Shown piece by piece: positions 1 to 7,853 of a DNA stretch of 64,000 nt. This DNA comes from Nocardioides sp. BGMRC 2183 (GTDB lineage: Bacteria > Actinomycetota > Actinomycetes > Propionibacteriales > Nocardioidaceae), in contig VSSA01000020.1 in the NCBI GenBank assembly GCA_008123405.1, positions 18,244-82,243 on the forward strand, given 5' to 3'. The position numbers were made by a program, and so were the translations under genes. Numbering within the stretch: position 1 is the stretch's first letter; each line of letters begins with the position of its first letter. The notes under the pieces were generated by a model that was not told the DNA's origin, ran no database searches, and saw only the letters and a list, made by a program, of their open reading frames with translations.

Positions 1-598
1 GCGTTCCTTCGGAGCCGACGAACAGCGACGTCAGGTCATACCCGGCGACCCCCTTGACGGTGCGGGTACCGGTGCGCAGCACCCGCCCGTCGGCCAGCAC
101 CACCTCCAGCGCCTCCACGAAGTCGCCGGTGACGCCGTACTTGACGCAGCACATGCCGCCGGCGTTGGTGGCGACGTTCCCGCCGACGGTGCAGGAGGCG
201 ACCGAACCGGGGTCTGGTGGATAGAAGAGGCCCTGTGCCGCGACGGCCGCCCGCAGCGCGCCGGTCACCACACCCGGCTGCACCACGGCCAGACGCTCGA
301 CCGGGTCGATGTCGAGGACCGCGTCCATCCGGTGCAGGGAGAGGACGACGCCGTCCTCGACGGCGTTCGCTCCGCCGGAGAGCCCGGTCCCGGCCCCGCG
401 CGTCACCACCGGAACACCGGCGGCATGGCAGGCACGCAGGCAGGCGGCCACCTCCTCCGACGTGCGCGGCGCCAGCACGGCCAGCGGCGTCGCGGCACCG
501 GTGAAGCGTGACTCGTCCCGCACATATCCGGCCAGGAGATCCGGATCGGTGACCGCCACACCGGGAGGGAGGTGGGCGGTCACCTGGCTTGCGTTCAC
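1..598 (-). CDS. FAD-linked oxidase, GlcD/D-lactate dehydrogenase type (3' end beyond window)
   Basis: The leftward frame is open from a GTG at 598 to the window edge, giving the N-terminal 199 residues. It reads as a PCMH-type FAD-binding domain: a glycine-rich FAD loop (TRGAGTGLSGGAN), then PPDPGSVASCTVGGNVATN, then KGVAGYDLTSLFVGSEGT at the edge. These are standard motifs of GlcD/Dld-like oxidases, which oxidise 2-hydroxy acids such as glycolate or D-lactate to 2-oxo acids. It starts 30 bases after the GMC oxidoreductase stop on the same strand, so it is probably the last gene of that operon. Substrate cannot be told; the catalytic C-terminal domain is outside the window. A second, complete member of the family lies at 23845-25254. 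Confidence 0.85.
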   Translation of the reverse strand, partial: MNASQVTAHLPPGVAVTDPDLLAGYVRDESRFTGAATPLAVLAPRTSEEVAACLRACHAAGVPVVTRGAGTGLSGGANAVEDGVVLSLHRMDAVLDIDPVERLAVVQPGVVTGALRAAVAAQGLFYPPDPGSVASCTVGGNVATNAGGMCCVKYGVTGDFVEALEVVLADGRVLRTGTRTVKGVAGYDLTSLFVGSEGT

Positions 599-627
599 CC
601 CATCCGGGAGCGGGGAGGTCGACCGAC

Positions 628-2205
628 TCAGAGCTCTCCCCTCCCGAGCCGGTCGGCGATGTGCTCGGCCTGGCGGATCGCCAGAGCGACGATGGTGAGC
701 GTGGGGTTCGCAGCGGCACCGGTGGTCATCACCGACCCGTCGCTGACGAAGAGGCCGGCGACATCGTGCGCCTCGCCGTACGCCCCGACCACGCCGTCCT
801 CGGCCCGGGCGCTCATCCGGGCCGTGCCGAGGTTGTGCGTCGAAGGGTACGGAGGAGTGTGGTGCGTGCCGATCGCTCCGACAGCCTCGTAGAGCAGGTC
901 GGCCCGCTGGTAACCGTGCTCGCGCATCGCCACGTCGTTGGGGTGATCGTCGAAGTGGACGTCGGGCACCGGCAGCCCCCACTGGTCCAGCACACCGGTG
1001 TTGAGGGTGACCCGGTTGGACTCCTGAGGCATGTCCTCGCCGACGATCCACATCCCGGCCGTGTTCGCGTAGGCGTCCATCAGCTCGGTGAAATCCCTGC
1101 CCCAGCTGCCCGGCTCCACGAAGGCGGCCAGGAACGGCACCCCGAGCGAGAGCGTCTCCATGTAGTAGCCGCCGGCGAAGCCCCGTGCGGTGTCCAGCCG
1201 AGCCTCGTCGGCGATGATCCCGGCCATCGTCTCGCCACGGTACATCCGCACCGGCTGGTCGAAGCGGGCGTAGACCGAAGCCGTGGTGTGCCGCATGTAG
1301 TTGCGCCCGACCTGTCCCGAGGAGTTCGCCAGCCCGTCCGGGTGCAGTCCGCTCGCGCTCATCAGCAGCAGCCGCGGCGTCTCGATCGAATTGCCGGCCA
1401 GGCAGACCACCCTCGCCGCCTGCCGATGCAGGCTGCCCTCGGCGTCCAGGTAGACCACGCCGTCGGCCCGTCCGGAGGCGTCGTGGGTGATCTGCACCGC
1501 CTGGCACTCCGTGCGCAGGTCGCACTTGCCGCTCTCCAGGGCCCGGGGGATCTCCCGGATCGCGGTGCTCCACTTGGCGCCGGACTTGTCGCCCTGGAAG
1601 TTGAAGCCGTCCTGGATCGACGCCGGGCGGCCGTCGTACGGCTCCGCGTTGGTGCCGTAGGGACCGGTCGCGTAGTACTTGTAGCCCACGCGCTCGGCGC
1701 CGTTCGCGAAGACCTTGTAGTTGTTGTTCGCGGGCAGCGGCGGGCGGCCGTGGCGGTGGGTGGAGCCGATCGCCTTCTCCGCGGCGTCGTAGTACGCCGC
1801 GAGATCGGCGAGGCTGATCGGCCAGTCGAGCAGGTTCGCCCCGTCGATGTCGCCGTAGTAGGTCCGGGTGCGGAACTCGTAGTCGTGGAAGCGTGGGGTG
1901 GCTCCGCTCCAGTGCGTGGTGGAGCCGCCGACCGCCTTGACGATCCAGGCCGGGAGGTTCGCGAAGTTCTGCGCCACCCGCCAGCTGCCCGAGGTGGTCC
2001 GCTTGTCCAGCCAGGCCATCTGATTGAACGCCGCCCACTCGTCGTTCTCGTAGTCCGCGCGCTGCAGGTACGGTCCGGCCTCCAGGACCACGCACGGGAT
2101 GCCGCGGCGGGTCAGCTCGTAGGCGACGGTGCCGCCGCCGGCGCCCGAGCCGATGATCACCACCGCCTCGGTGTCGTTGTCGATCGGGTTGCCGTGGGTG
2201 TTCAT
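628..2205 (-). CDS. GMC-family FAD-dependent oxidoreductase
   Basis: 525 residues from the ATG at 2205. The N-terminus has the dinucleotide-binding motif GSGAGGG (residues 19-25), followed by a GG-rich loop around SGATPRFHDYEF, and the C-terminus has HNLGTARMS, the usual end of the GMC C-terminal domain with its catalytic His region. GMC enzymes oxidise alcohols, polyols or sugar acids with FAD. The gene directly upstream (13-base gap) resembles subunit 3 of gluconate 2-dehydrogenase, so this is probably the catalytic subunit of a two-subunit gluconate-dehydrogenase-like enzyme (inference). No Tat signal is visible at the chosen start. The in-frame upstream ATG at 2250 lies inside the preceding gene and was rejected. 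Confidence 0.88.
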   Translation of the reverse strand: MNTHGNPIDNDTEAVVIIGSGAGGGTVAYELTRRGIPCVVLEAGPYLQRADYENDEWAAFNQMAWLDKRTTSGSWRVAQNFANLPAWIVKAVGGSTTHWSGATPRFHDYEFRTRTYYGDIDGANLLDWPISLADLAAYYDAAEKAIGSTHRHGRPPLPANNNYKVFANGAERVGYKYYATGPYGTNAEPYDGRPASIQDGFNFQGDKSGAKWSTAIREIPRALESGKCDLRTECQAVQITHDASGRADGVVYLDAEGSLHRQAARVVCLAGNSIETPRLLLMSASGLHPDGLANSSGQVGRNYMRHTTASVYARFDQPVRMYRGETMAGIIADEARLDTARGFAGGYYMETLSLGVPFLAAFVEPGSWGRDFTELMDAYANTAGMWIVGEDMPQESNRVTLNTGVLDQWGLPVPDVHFDDHPNDVAMREHGYQRADLLYEAVGAIGTHHTPPYPSTHNLGTARMSARAEDGVVGAYGEAHDVAGLFVSDGSVMTTGAAANPTLTIVALAIRQAEHIADRLGRGEL

Positions 2206-2218
2206 CGCGGTCCGCCTC

Positions 2219-2689
2219 TCAACCGGTCGGGAGCTCGTCGTGGTCGGCAACCAGCTGCAGCGGCTCGCCGTCGTACTCGGCGACCCGGGGGTCCGGCAGC
2301 CAGTCGAGATCGTCGAAGCCGCGGTGCAGGTAGCCGCCCTGGTCGAAGGAGGCGCCCTCGTAGCCGAGCAGGTCCCACACCTCGTGGTCGTCGTAGAGCG
2401 TCGTCACCGCGACGCCGCGGACGAACCGGAAGAACTCCGCCTGGGCGATGCCGCGCAGGTACTCCTCGGCCGCGGCGGCGTGTGGGTCGGCCAGCGCCTC
2501 ACGGTCGAGGGTGGCCAGGCCGCGCTCGAGGACGACCCGGTGCCACAGGTCGGCGTCGAGCTCGGTGAGCACCTTGTCGGCGGTGCGCTCGTAGGGGCCG
2601 TCGGGGAACGTCGGGTGGGGATAGGCGGCCCGCAGCAGCTGGACGAGGACGGGCTTGAGATCGGGGCGCAGTGCCGACGCGGCTGACAT
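2219..2689 (-). CDS. gluconate 2-dehydrogenase subunit 3-like protein
   Basis: 156 residues from the ATG at 2689, preceded by GGGAGG at good spacing; an upstream in-frame start at 2860 lies inside the IclR gene. The sequence has the shape of the gluconate 2-dehydrogenase subunit 3 family: an N-terminal helical part (LVQLLRAAYPHPTFPDGPYERTADKVL), then AEFFRFVRGVAVTTLYDDHEVWDLLGYEG, and an acidic C-terminus. In the known three-subunit enzyme this small subunit accompanies the GMC flavoprotein. No Tat or Sec signal is visible, unlike many homologues, so a cytoplasmic complex is possible. Assignment rests on general resemblance and on the GMC gene that follows. Confidence 0.75.
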   Translation of the reverse strand: MSAASALRPDLKPVLVQLLRAAYPHPTFPDGPYERTADKVLTELDADLWHRVVLERGLATLDREALADPHAAAAEEYLRGIAQAEFFRFVRGVAVTTLYDDHEVWDLLGYEGASFDQGGYLHRGFDDLDWLPDPRVAEYDGEPLQLVADHDELPTG

Positions 2690-2780
2690 GGCGACCTCCC
2701 GGTACGACGGCGCGGAGCCGTGGATGGGTGTGATGACCGTCACTGTGGCACCCGACGGCACCGCGGTCGCAGGACCGTTC

Positions 2781-3581
2781 TCAGTCGGCGATAACCCGGC
2801 CACGGCGGGCCCGGCGGGTGGTGGCGCGGTAGTGCCGACTGACCCGCGAGGCGCACTCACGTAGGGCTCGCTCGACCTCGTGCCGTCCGTGCGCCAGCTG
2901 CTGGTCGGGGGCGGAGATGGCGACCGACCCGATCAGTCGGCCGCTGGCGTCGCGGACCGCCGCGGCCACGCACGTCGCGCCGGACTGGAACTCGCCGAAC
3001 TCCCAGGCGATGCCACGGTCGGCGACGGTCCCCAGCTGGTCGAACAACTCGGCATGGGTGGTGATCGTGCCGGGGCCGAAGCGTGGCATCGGTTCGGGGT
3101 CGAGGTGACGCATCCGCTGGTCGGCGTCCATCCCGGCGAGCAGGATCTTGCCGAGCGCAGTGGCGTGTGCGGCCTCGTGGTAGCCGAACTCCAGCGGCTC
3201 GAGTCGCGGATGCGCCGGGCTGTCGGCCGTGAAGACGACCACGATCTGGGAGCCCCGGTGGATCGCGAGGTAGGCGGCGGCACCGAGCTGCTGGTGCAGC
3301 GCGCTCACCTCGGCCCGCACCTCGCGGGAGACGCCGATCTGTTCGTGGAGGGAGACACCGAGGGCGTGCAGCTTGTAGCCGAGCTCGAACCGCTGCTCGT
3401 CCTTGATGTGCACCAGGTAGTCCCCGTCGAGCAGCTCCCGGACCAGCCGGTAGACGGTGGGCAACGGCAGTCCCGTGGCCGTGGCGATCTCCTTGGCCGA
3501 CGCCCCGCCACGGGCGGAGACGGCCTCCAAGATGTCGAGCGTCCGCGCGACCGAGCCGTCACGACCGCCGGAGGTGGGCAT
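2781..3581 (-). CDS. IclR-family transcriptional regulator
   Basis: 266 residues. A winged helix-turn-helix occupies about residues 9-70 (VARTLDILEAVSARGGASAKEIATATGLPLPTVYRLVREL, shown here only as a pattern of SAKEIA...LPTVYRL). The effector domain follows, with typical IclR features such as HATALGKILLAGM and a conserved-type Cys near GATCVAAAV. Length matches the family. It is read toward the oxidoreductase pair, 91 bases upstream of the subunit-3 gene, and diverges from the ABM monooxygenase gene at 3675. It probably controls one or both, in response to a small organic acid (inference). Confidence 0.9.
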   Translation of the reverse strand: MPTSGGRDGSVARTLDILEAVSARGGASAKEIATATGLPLPTVYRLVRELLDGDYLVHIKDEQRFELGYKLHALGVSLHEQIGVSREVRAEVSALHQQLGAAAYLAIHRGSQIVVVFTADSPAHPRLEPLEFGYHEAAHATALGKILLAGMDADQRMRHLDPEPMPRFGPGTITTHAELFDQLGTVADRGIAWEFGEFQSGATCVAAAVRDASGRLIGSVAISAPDQQLAHGRHEVERALRECASRVSRHYRATTRRARRGRVIAD

Positions 3582-3674
3582 GAGCCCGACCCTAGACGAC
3601 GAGTAAGTCCATCATTCTCATCCGGCGAGAGAGCGGGGTGGTCGTCGCGGCGGCGAGGTGGAACAGTCCGACGC

Positions 3675-3995
3675 ATGATCCTGATCTGTGTGAAGTGGAC
3701 GGTGAAGCCCGAGCACGCCGACGCGTGGCCGGAGATCACGCGGGAGTTCACCGAGGCCACCCGCGCCGAGCCCGGCAACAAGTTCTTCGAGTGGTCGCGC
3801 AGCATCGAGGACCCGAACCAGTACGTCCTGCTCGAGGCGTTCGACGACGACGCCGCGGTGCCGCACGTGACCTCGGACCACTTCAAGAAGGCGCAGGCCG
3901 AGCTGCCGCAGTACGTCGCGGAGACCCCGAAGATCCGCAATCTCCAGGGTCAGCCGGACGAGTGGGACCTGCTCGGAGAGTTCCAGGTCTCCTGA
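3675..3995 (+). CDS. antibiotic biosynthesis monooxygenase (ABM) domain protein
   Basis: 106 residues, one ABM domain: MILICVKWTVKPEH at the start, a middle stretch ending EPGNKFFEWSRS, then YVLLEAFDDDAAVPHHVTSDHF-like sequence with a conserved HV...HF pair. This ferredoxin-like fold is shared by YgiN-type quinol monooxygenases and many small dimeric proteins; a substrate cannot be deduced. It diverges from the IclR gene with 93 bases between starts, so co-regulation is plausible. Longer upstream readings of this frame run antisense to the IclR gene and were rejected. Confidence 0.85.
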   Translation: MILICVKWTVKPEHADAWPEITREFTEATRAEPGNKFFEWSRSIEDPNQYVLLEAFDDDAAVPHVTSDHFKKAQAELPQYVAETPKIRNLQGQPDEWDLLGEFQVS

Positions 3996-4020
3996 CCCGC
4001 CGCGGCGCTCGGAGCGGGTC
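3994..4020. terminator. hairpin between convergent genes
   Basis: GACCCGC at 3994-4000 pairs perfectly with GCGGGTC at 4014-4020 across a 13-base GC-rich loop. It sits between the stop of the ABM gene and the stop of tspO, where a bidirectional terminator is expected. No T-run follows, as is common for actinobacterial terminators. Confidence 0.5.
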
Positions 4021-4023
4021 CGT

Positions 4024-4521
4024 TCAGTTCAGTACGACGATGCCCGCGTTGAGCGCCGTCGCGAACGCCACCCACGCCAGGTACGGCGCGAGGAGCCACC
4101 CAGCGAGCCGATCCCGGCGCCCGACCAGGGCCAGGGTGAGGGTGAGCGCGGCCAGCAGTACGACGATCTCGACGAGCGCGAGCGCGTAGGCATCGGCGGC
4201 GAAGAAGAGCGGGGTCCAGCAGAGGTTGAGGACCAGCTGCACGCCGTAGGCCACCTGTGCGCGGTCCCAGCCGGCCGCCCGCCAGGAACGCCAAGCGGCG
4301 ATCGCCATCAGCACGTAGAGGACGGTCCAGACCGGACCGAAGAGCCAACCGGGCGGTGCGTAGGGCGGCAGCTCCAGGGCCTCGTAGGTCTCCCGCGATC
4401 CTGATGCGGCCCACCCGCCGACGCCGGCCACGATCCCGACCGCGAGCAGGTGCCCGATCAGCACCAGCGCGTTCGCGGCGCGCCCAGGTGCTCCGGAGCC
4501 GGTCTCGGCGACAGCAGCCAT
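4024..4521 (-). CDS. TspO/MBR-family membrane protein
   Basis: 165 residues with five predicted membrane segments. Family motifs are clear: YAPPGWLFGPVWTVLYVLMAIAAW in the first third (the W-x-FGPVWT pattern) and NLCWTPLFF in the middle, with ALNAGIVVLN at the end. TspO proteins bind porphyrins and heme and are linked to stress and tetrapyrrole handling. The ATG at 4521 is preferred over GTG at 4530 because GGTGGGGG lies at suitable spacing before it. The gene is convergent with the ABM gene and follows the SDR gene on the opposite side without an obvious operon link. Confidence 0.9.
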   Translation of the reverse strand: MAAVAETGSGAPGRAANALVLIGHLLAVGIVAGVGGWAASGSRETYEALELPPYAPPGWLFGPVWTVLYVLMAIAAWRSWRAAGWDRAQVAYGVQLVLNLCWTPLFFAADAYALALVEIVVLLAALTLTLALVGRRDRLAGWLLAPYLAWVAFATALNAGIVVLN

Positions 4522-4558
4522 GTCCCCCACCCTGCCAGGTGGGGTGACACGAGATCGC

Positions 4559-5356
4559 TCAGAAGTGGGTGCCGCCGTCCACCCGCACCTCGGTGCCGGT
4601 GACGAAGGCGGCGTCCGCGCTGGCCAGCATCGCCACCACGGAGGCGACGGTCTCTGGGCCGGCGAATCCCTGGCCCAGCGCGGGCATCAGCTTCACGAAC
4701 AGGTTGAAGTCGGCGTCCTCGGGCAGTCCGGGGCCGTTGCTCTGGCCGCTCTTGCCGGAGCCGTCGGTCATTCCCGAGGAGATCGAGCCGGGCTGGACGC
4801 TGTTGAACCTGATGCCGCGGCCCGCGTATTCGGCGGCCAGCGCATGGGTCATCGACTGGATGCCGCCCTTGGAGGCGGAGTAGGCAGCCATGTAGGGGTG
4901 GGCGAAGCTCGCCGAGGTGGAGCTGAAGTTCACCACCGCGGCACCGTCGCCCTCGAGCAGCGCCGGGACCGCCTCGCGGATCATCAGGAAGGTGCCGAGG
5001 AGGTTGATCCGCAGCACCTGCTCGAAATCGGCCAGCGAGGTGGTCTCGGTGTGCGAGGAGCGCAGGATGCCGGCAGCGTTCACCAGCGCGTCGAGACCGC
5101 CGAGCGCCTGCACGGCCGCGGCGACGCCGTCGACCACTGACGCCTCGTCGCCGACGTCGATGACCTCGGCGGCGAACCGCTCCCCCGCGGTGCCGCCGAG
5201 CGCGGCGGCCTTCTCGCGGGTGTCAGCGAGGCCGGCCTCGCTGACGTCCGCGCCCACCACCGCCCCGCCCTCCGACAGCATCCTCAGCACGGTGGCCTGA
5301 CCGATCCCGGAGCCGGCTCCGGTGACCAGCACGCGGCGGTTCTCGTAGCGGTTCAT
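4559..5356 (-). CDS. SDR-family NAD(P)-dependent oxidoreductase
   Basis: 265 residues, a classical short-chain dehydrogenase. The cofactor motif TGAGSGIG is at residues 12-19, NAAG at about 93-96, catalytic Ser near 145 and YSASK at 159-163; the C-terminus ends VTGTEVRVDGGTHF as usual. The ATG at 5356 follows GAGAGGA at good spacing; an earlier ATG at 5377 lacks such a site. It lies between tspO and the acyl-CoA synthetase, both on the same strand. Alcohol/ketone specificity cannot be told; the position next to an acyl-CoA ligase suggests lipid or terpenoid-like substrates (weak inference). Confidence 0.88.
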   Translation of the reverse strand: MNRYENRRVLVTGAGSGIGQATVLRMLSEGGAVVGADVSEAGLADTREKAAALGGTAGERFAAEVIDVGDEASVVDGVAAAVQALGGLDALVNAAGILRSSHTETTSLADFEQVLRINLLGTFLMIREAVPALLEGDGAAVVNFSSTSASFAHPYMAAYSASKGGIQSMTHALAAEYAGRGIRFNSVQPGSISSGMTDGSGKSGQSNGPGLPEDADFNLFVKLMPALGQGFAGPETVASVVAMLASADAAFVTGTEVRVDGGTHF

Positions 5357-5437
5357 GACGTCCTCTCGCCTCGACACAGGCTCACCCTAGGCACCGGCGC
5401 ACGACTCTCGACCGAGGTCCCGCTGAGCGGGCACGCG

Positions 5438-7102
5438 TCATCGGGGCAGAAGCGCCGTGCGCCCGTGGGCGACGAACTGCTGCTCGAGCTCGCGGCGTGT
5501 GGTGGCCGACAGCTCGACGTACCCCCTGGTCCGCCCGACCCGGACCCACACCGGGTCGTCGGTGGCCCAGGCCTGCCGCCGCAACGGGGTCTTGTCGACC
5601 TTGTTGCTGCCGGTCAGCGGGACCCGTTCGGTGAGCCGGACGAAGCTCGGCCACCACTTCACTCCCAGGTCGGGCTGGTCGGCGAGGAACGCTCCGAACG
5701 CCCCCACGTCGAACCGCGTCCCGGGCTCCACTTCGACAGCGCACATCACCCGATCGCCGGTGACCGGATCGGGTACGGCGTACACGGGCGCCGCGAGCAC
5801 TCCGGGCGCTCGGGTGAGGATCCGCTCGACCTGTGCGGCGGCGAAGTTCTCCGAGTCGACCCGCAGCCAGTCCGAGGAGCGCCCGGCGAAGTAGAAGAAG
5901 CCGGCCTCGTCGCGATAGCCGAGGTCGCCGGACCAGAAGTCCTCCCCGCGCACCCGCTCGGCCATCGCCTCGGGGTTGCGGTAGTAGCCCTCGAAGGTGT
6001 GCGCGGCGCCGATCGCCACGAACTGACCGACGGCCGCCGGGTCGACCAGCCGACCCTGCTCGTCGAAGCGGGCGCGGGGACACTCCCGTCCGGTCGCCTC
6101 GTCCAGGACCCGCACGTCGACGCCGCCGGCCGGCAGTCCCAGCGACCCGGGTGGAGTCTGCGGGGTCCGGTTGATCCGGAAGACCCCCTCGCTCATTCCG
6201 TAGCCCTCGTTGACCCGGCAGCCGAAGCGGTCGGCGAACCGCGCTACGTCGACCTCCGACGCCTCGGTGCCGAAGGCCAGCTCGAGGGCGCTGGTGCCAT
6301 CACGCGGGTCGGCCGGTCGGCTCAGCACGTAGGAGAGCGCGCGGCCGACGTAGTTGACGTAGGTGGCGCCGAAGCGGTGCACGTCCTCGCTGAACCGCCC
6401 CGCCGAGAACCGCCTGGCCATGCCGACCTTCGCTCCGCACACCATCGCCGGGAGCAGGTTCATCAGCACCGCGTTGCCGTGGAAGAGCGGCATGCACAGA
6501 TAGGTCGTGGACTCCCGGCTCAGCTCGATCCGATCCACCAGCACGTCCATCAGCCGACTCAGGCGCCCCTGGCTGAGAATGACCGCCTTGGGGCGTCCGC
6601 TGGACCCCGAGCTGAACAGCAGGAAGGCGATGTCCTCGGCGCGTGGCTCGACCGAGGGCAGCGGAGCACCGCGGTACGACGCCAACAGCCGCCCGTAGGA
6701 CGCCGCGTCGACGTCGAGGGTGCGGTCCTCGGACACCCCGTGGCCGGCCCCCTCGACCAGATGACGCAGCCGCCCCTCGGTGACGATCAGGTCGACGTCA
6801 GCAGTGCGGAGGTCGTCGGCGATCTCATCGGCACGGCGGCTGGAGTTGAGGCCGACGACGGTGGCACCGGCGAGCCCGGCCGCGGCGATCCAGAAGACGT
6901 GGTCGGGCACGTTGTCCAGCAAGATCCCGACATGGATGCTGCGGTCGGGCGGCCGCGAGACGGTGGCCGTCAACAGCGCGGCGCGGTCGGCCGCCTCTTG
7001 CACGACCTCGGCCCAGGTCCAACGGCGATCCTCGAAGAGCAGCCCGACAGCGTCGTCCCCCGCCCGGCCACGGACGATCCCCGCGAGACCCGCGTGGACC
7101 AT
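5438..7102 (-). CDS. AMP-dependent acyl-CoA synthetase (FadD-like)
   Basis: 554 residues, ANL superfamily. The ATP/AMP P-loop SSGSSGRPKA is at about 164-173, NEGYGMSEG corresponds to the A5 motif, the A7-type SGDLGYRDEAGFFYFAGRSSDWLR follows, and the catalytic Lys near the C-terminus is in GSNKVDKTPLRR. It would activate a carboxylic acid as acyl-AMP and transfer it to CoA. The ATG at 7102 follows GAGGAG at 6-base spacing; longer in-frame readings to 7828 run antisense through the CYTH gene and an intergenic palindrome. It resembles actinobacterial FadD17-like ligases more than medium-chain types, but chain length is not readable from sequence. Confidence 0.9.
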   Translation of the reverse strand: MVHAGLAGIVRGRAGDDAVGLLFEDRRWTWAEVVQEAADRAALLTATVSRPPDRSIHVGILLDNVPDHVFWIAAAGLAGATVVGLNSSRRADEIADDLRTADVDLIVTEGRLRHLVEGAGHGVSEDRTLDVDAASYGRLLASYRGAPLPSVEPRAEDIAFLLFSSGSSGRPKAVILSQGRLSRLMDVLVDRIELSRESTTYLCMPLFHGNAVLMNLLPAMVCGAKVGMARRFSAGRFSEDVHRFGATYVNYVGRALSYVLSRPADPRDGTSALELAFGTEASEVDVARFADRFGCRVNEGYGMSEGVFRINRTPQTPPGSLGLPAGGVDVRVLDEATGRECPRARFDEQGRLVDPAAVGQFVAIGAAHTFEGYYRNPEAMAERVRGEDFWSGDLGYRDEAGFFYFAGRSSDWLRVDSENFAAAQVERILTRAPGVLAAPVYAVPDPVTGDRVMCAVEVEPGTRFDVGAFGAFLADQPDLGVKWWPSFVRLTERVPLTGSNKVDKTPLRRQAWATDDPVWVRVGRTRGYVELSATTRRELEQQFVAHGRTALLPR

Positions 7103-7222
7103 CGGCACTCCTCGAACACCAGTGTCCGGCTCGGTCGACGGGCACGCCGGCAGCGTAGCCACCGAACAAGTCGGCCCCGCCCGCGCCTCCCGCCAGGCGG
7201 ACCTACGTGAGAGCGTCAGCCT

Positions 7223-7684
7223 GTGGTCTCGCTGAAGTATGCGGTGGTCGAGCGTGAACGCCGGTTCCTGGTCCGCGCAGTGCCGGACGGTGTGGTCGCC
7301 ACGCGCCGGATCATGGACCGCTACCTCGACGGCACCCGGCTGCGGTTGCGGGAAGTGGTCGAGGACGAGCAGGTGGTTCGCAAGCTGGGCCACAAGGTAC
7401 GCCTGAAGGACGGTCCTGCCGAGATCGCCTGTACATCGCTCTACCTCGACGACGCCGAGTGGGCGCTGCTGGCTGCGCTCCCCGCGCGCACTCTTCGCAA
7501 GACCCGGCACCTGGTCGAACGCGACGGCTTCATCGTCGCCGTCGACGAGCACGAGGACGGAACCTTGGTCGCCGAGATCGACGACCGCGACGGCCCGATA
7601 CGACCCGTGCCGAGTTGGCTCGAGGTGATCGCGGACGTCAGCAACGACGAGAACTGGACCGGGGCGCGGTTGGCCAGGCCTTAA
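7223..7684 (+). CDS. CYTH-domain protein
   Basis: 153 residues. The N-terminal VERERRFLV matches the ExExK/R signature of CYTH (triphosphate tunnel metalloenzyme) proteins, followed by the strands RIMDRYLDGTRLRLRE and the alternating charged strand GTLVAEIDDRD expected for the tunnel. Family members hydrolyse triphosphates or bind phosphorylated nucleotides; the single-domain bacterial kind is of uncertain role. GTG at 7223 is used because the conserved strand begins a few residues later. It diverges from the acyl-CoA synthetase and its stop lies directly at the left arm of the palindromic element 7684-7845. Confidence 0.8.
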   Translation: MVSLKYAVVERERRFLVRAVPDGVVATRRIMDRYLDGTRLRLREVVEDEQVVRKLGHKVRLKDGPAEIACTSLYLDDAEWALLAALPARTLRKTRHLVERDGFIVAVDEHEDGTLVAEIDDRDGPIRPVPSWLEVIADVSNDENWTGARLARP

Positions 7685-7845
7685 GAACGTCCGCCAGTAG
7701 GTGGCGTCGTCGCGAGCGTCGCGAGGTGCGTGCGCTGGCAAGGCGCGGACGCGATGGCAGGCTGGTTGCCTGTCGAGCGGCCGCAACGTAGCCAGCGTGC
7801 GTGCATCGCGGCGCGCAGCAGGCGTCACCTACTGGCGGACGTTCT
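7684..7845. repeat. 162-bp intergenic inverted-repeat element
   Basis: AGAACGTCCGCCAGTAGGTG at 7684-7703 is repeated exactly in reverse complement at 7826-7845. Further inward the arms continue to match imperfectly, for example GTGCGTGCGCTGGC on the left against GCACGCACGCTGGC in the inverted right arm, where every difference would be a G-U pair in RNA. A small inner hairpin (CAGGC...GCCTG) caps the structure. It fills the gap between the convergent CYTH and HNH genes. It could be a terminator, a structured transcript or a non-autonomous mobile repeat. Confidence 0.75.
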
Positions 7846-7853
7846 AACTACCC

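Noticed and set aside
7103-7828. N-terminal extension of the acyl-CoA synthetase frame
   Set aside because: It would run antisense through the CYTH gene and the palindromic element, and a good ribosome site precedes ATG 7102.
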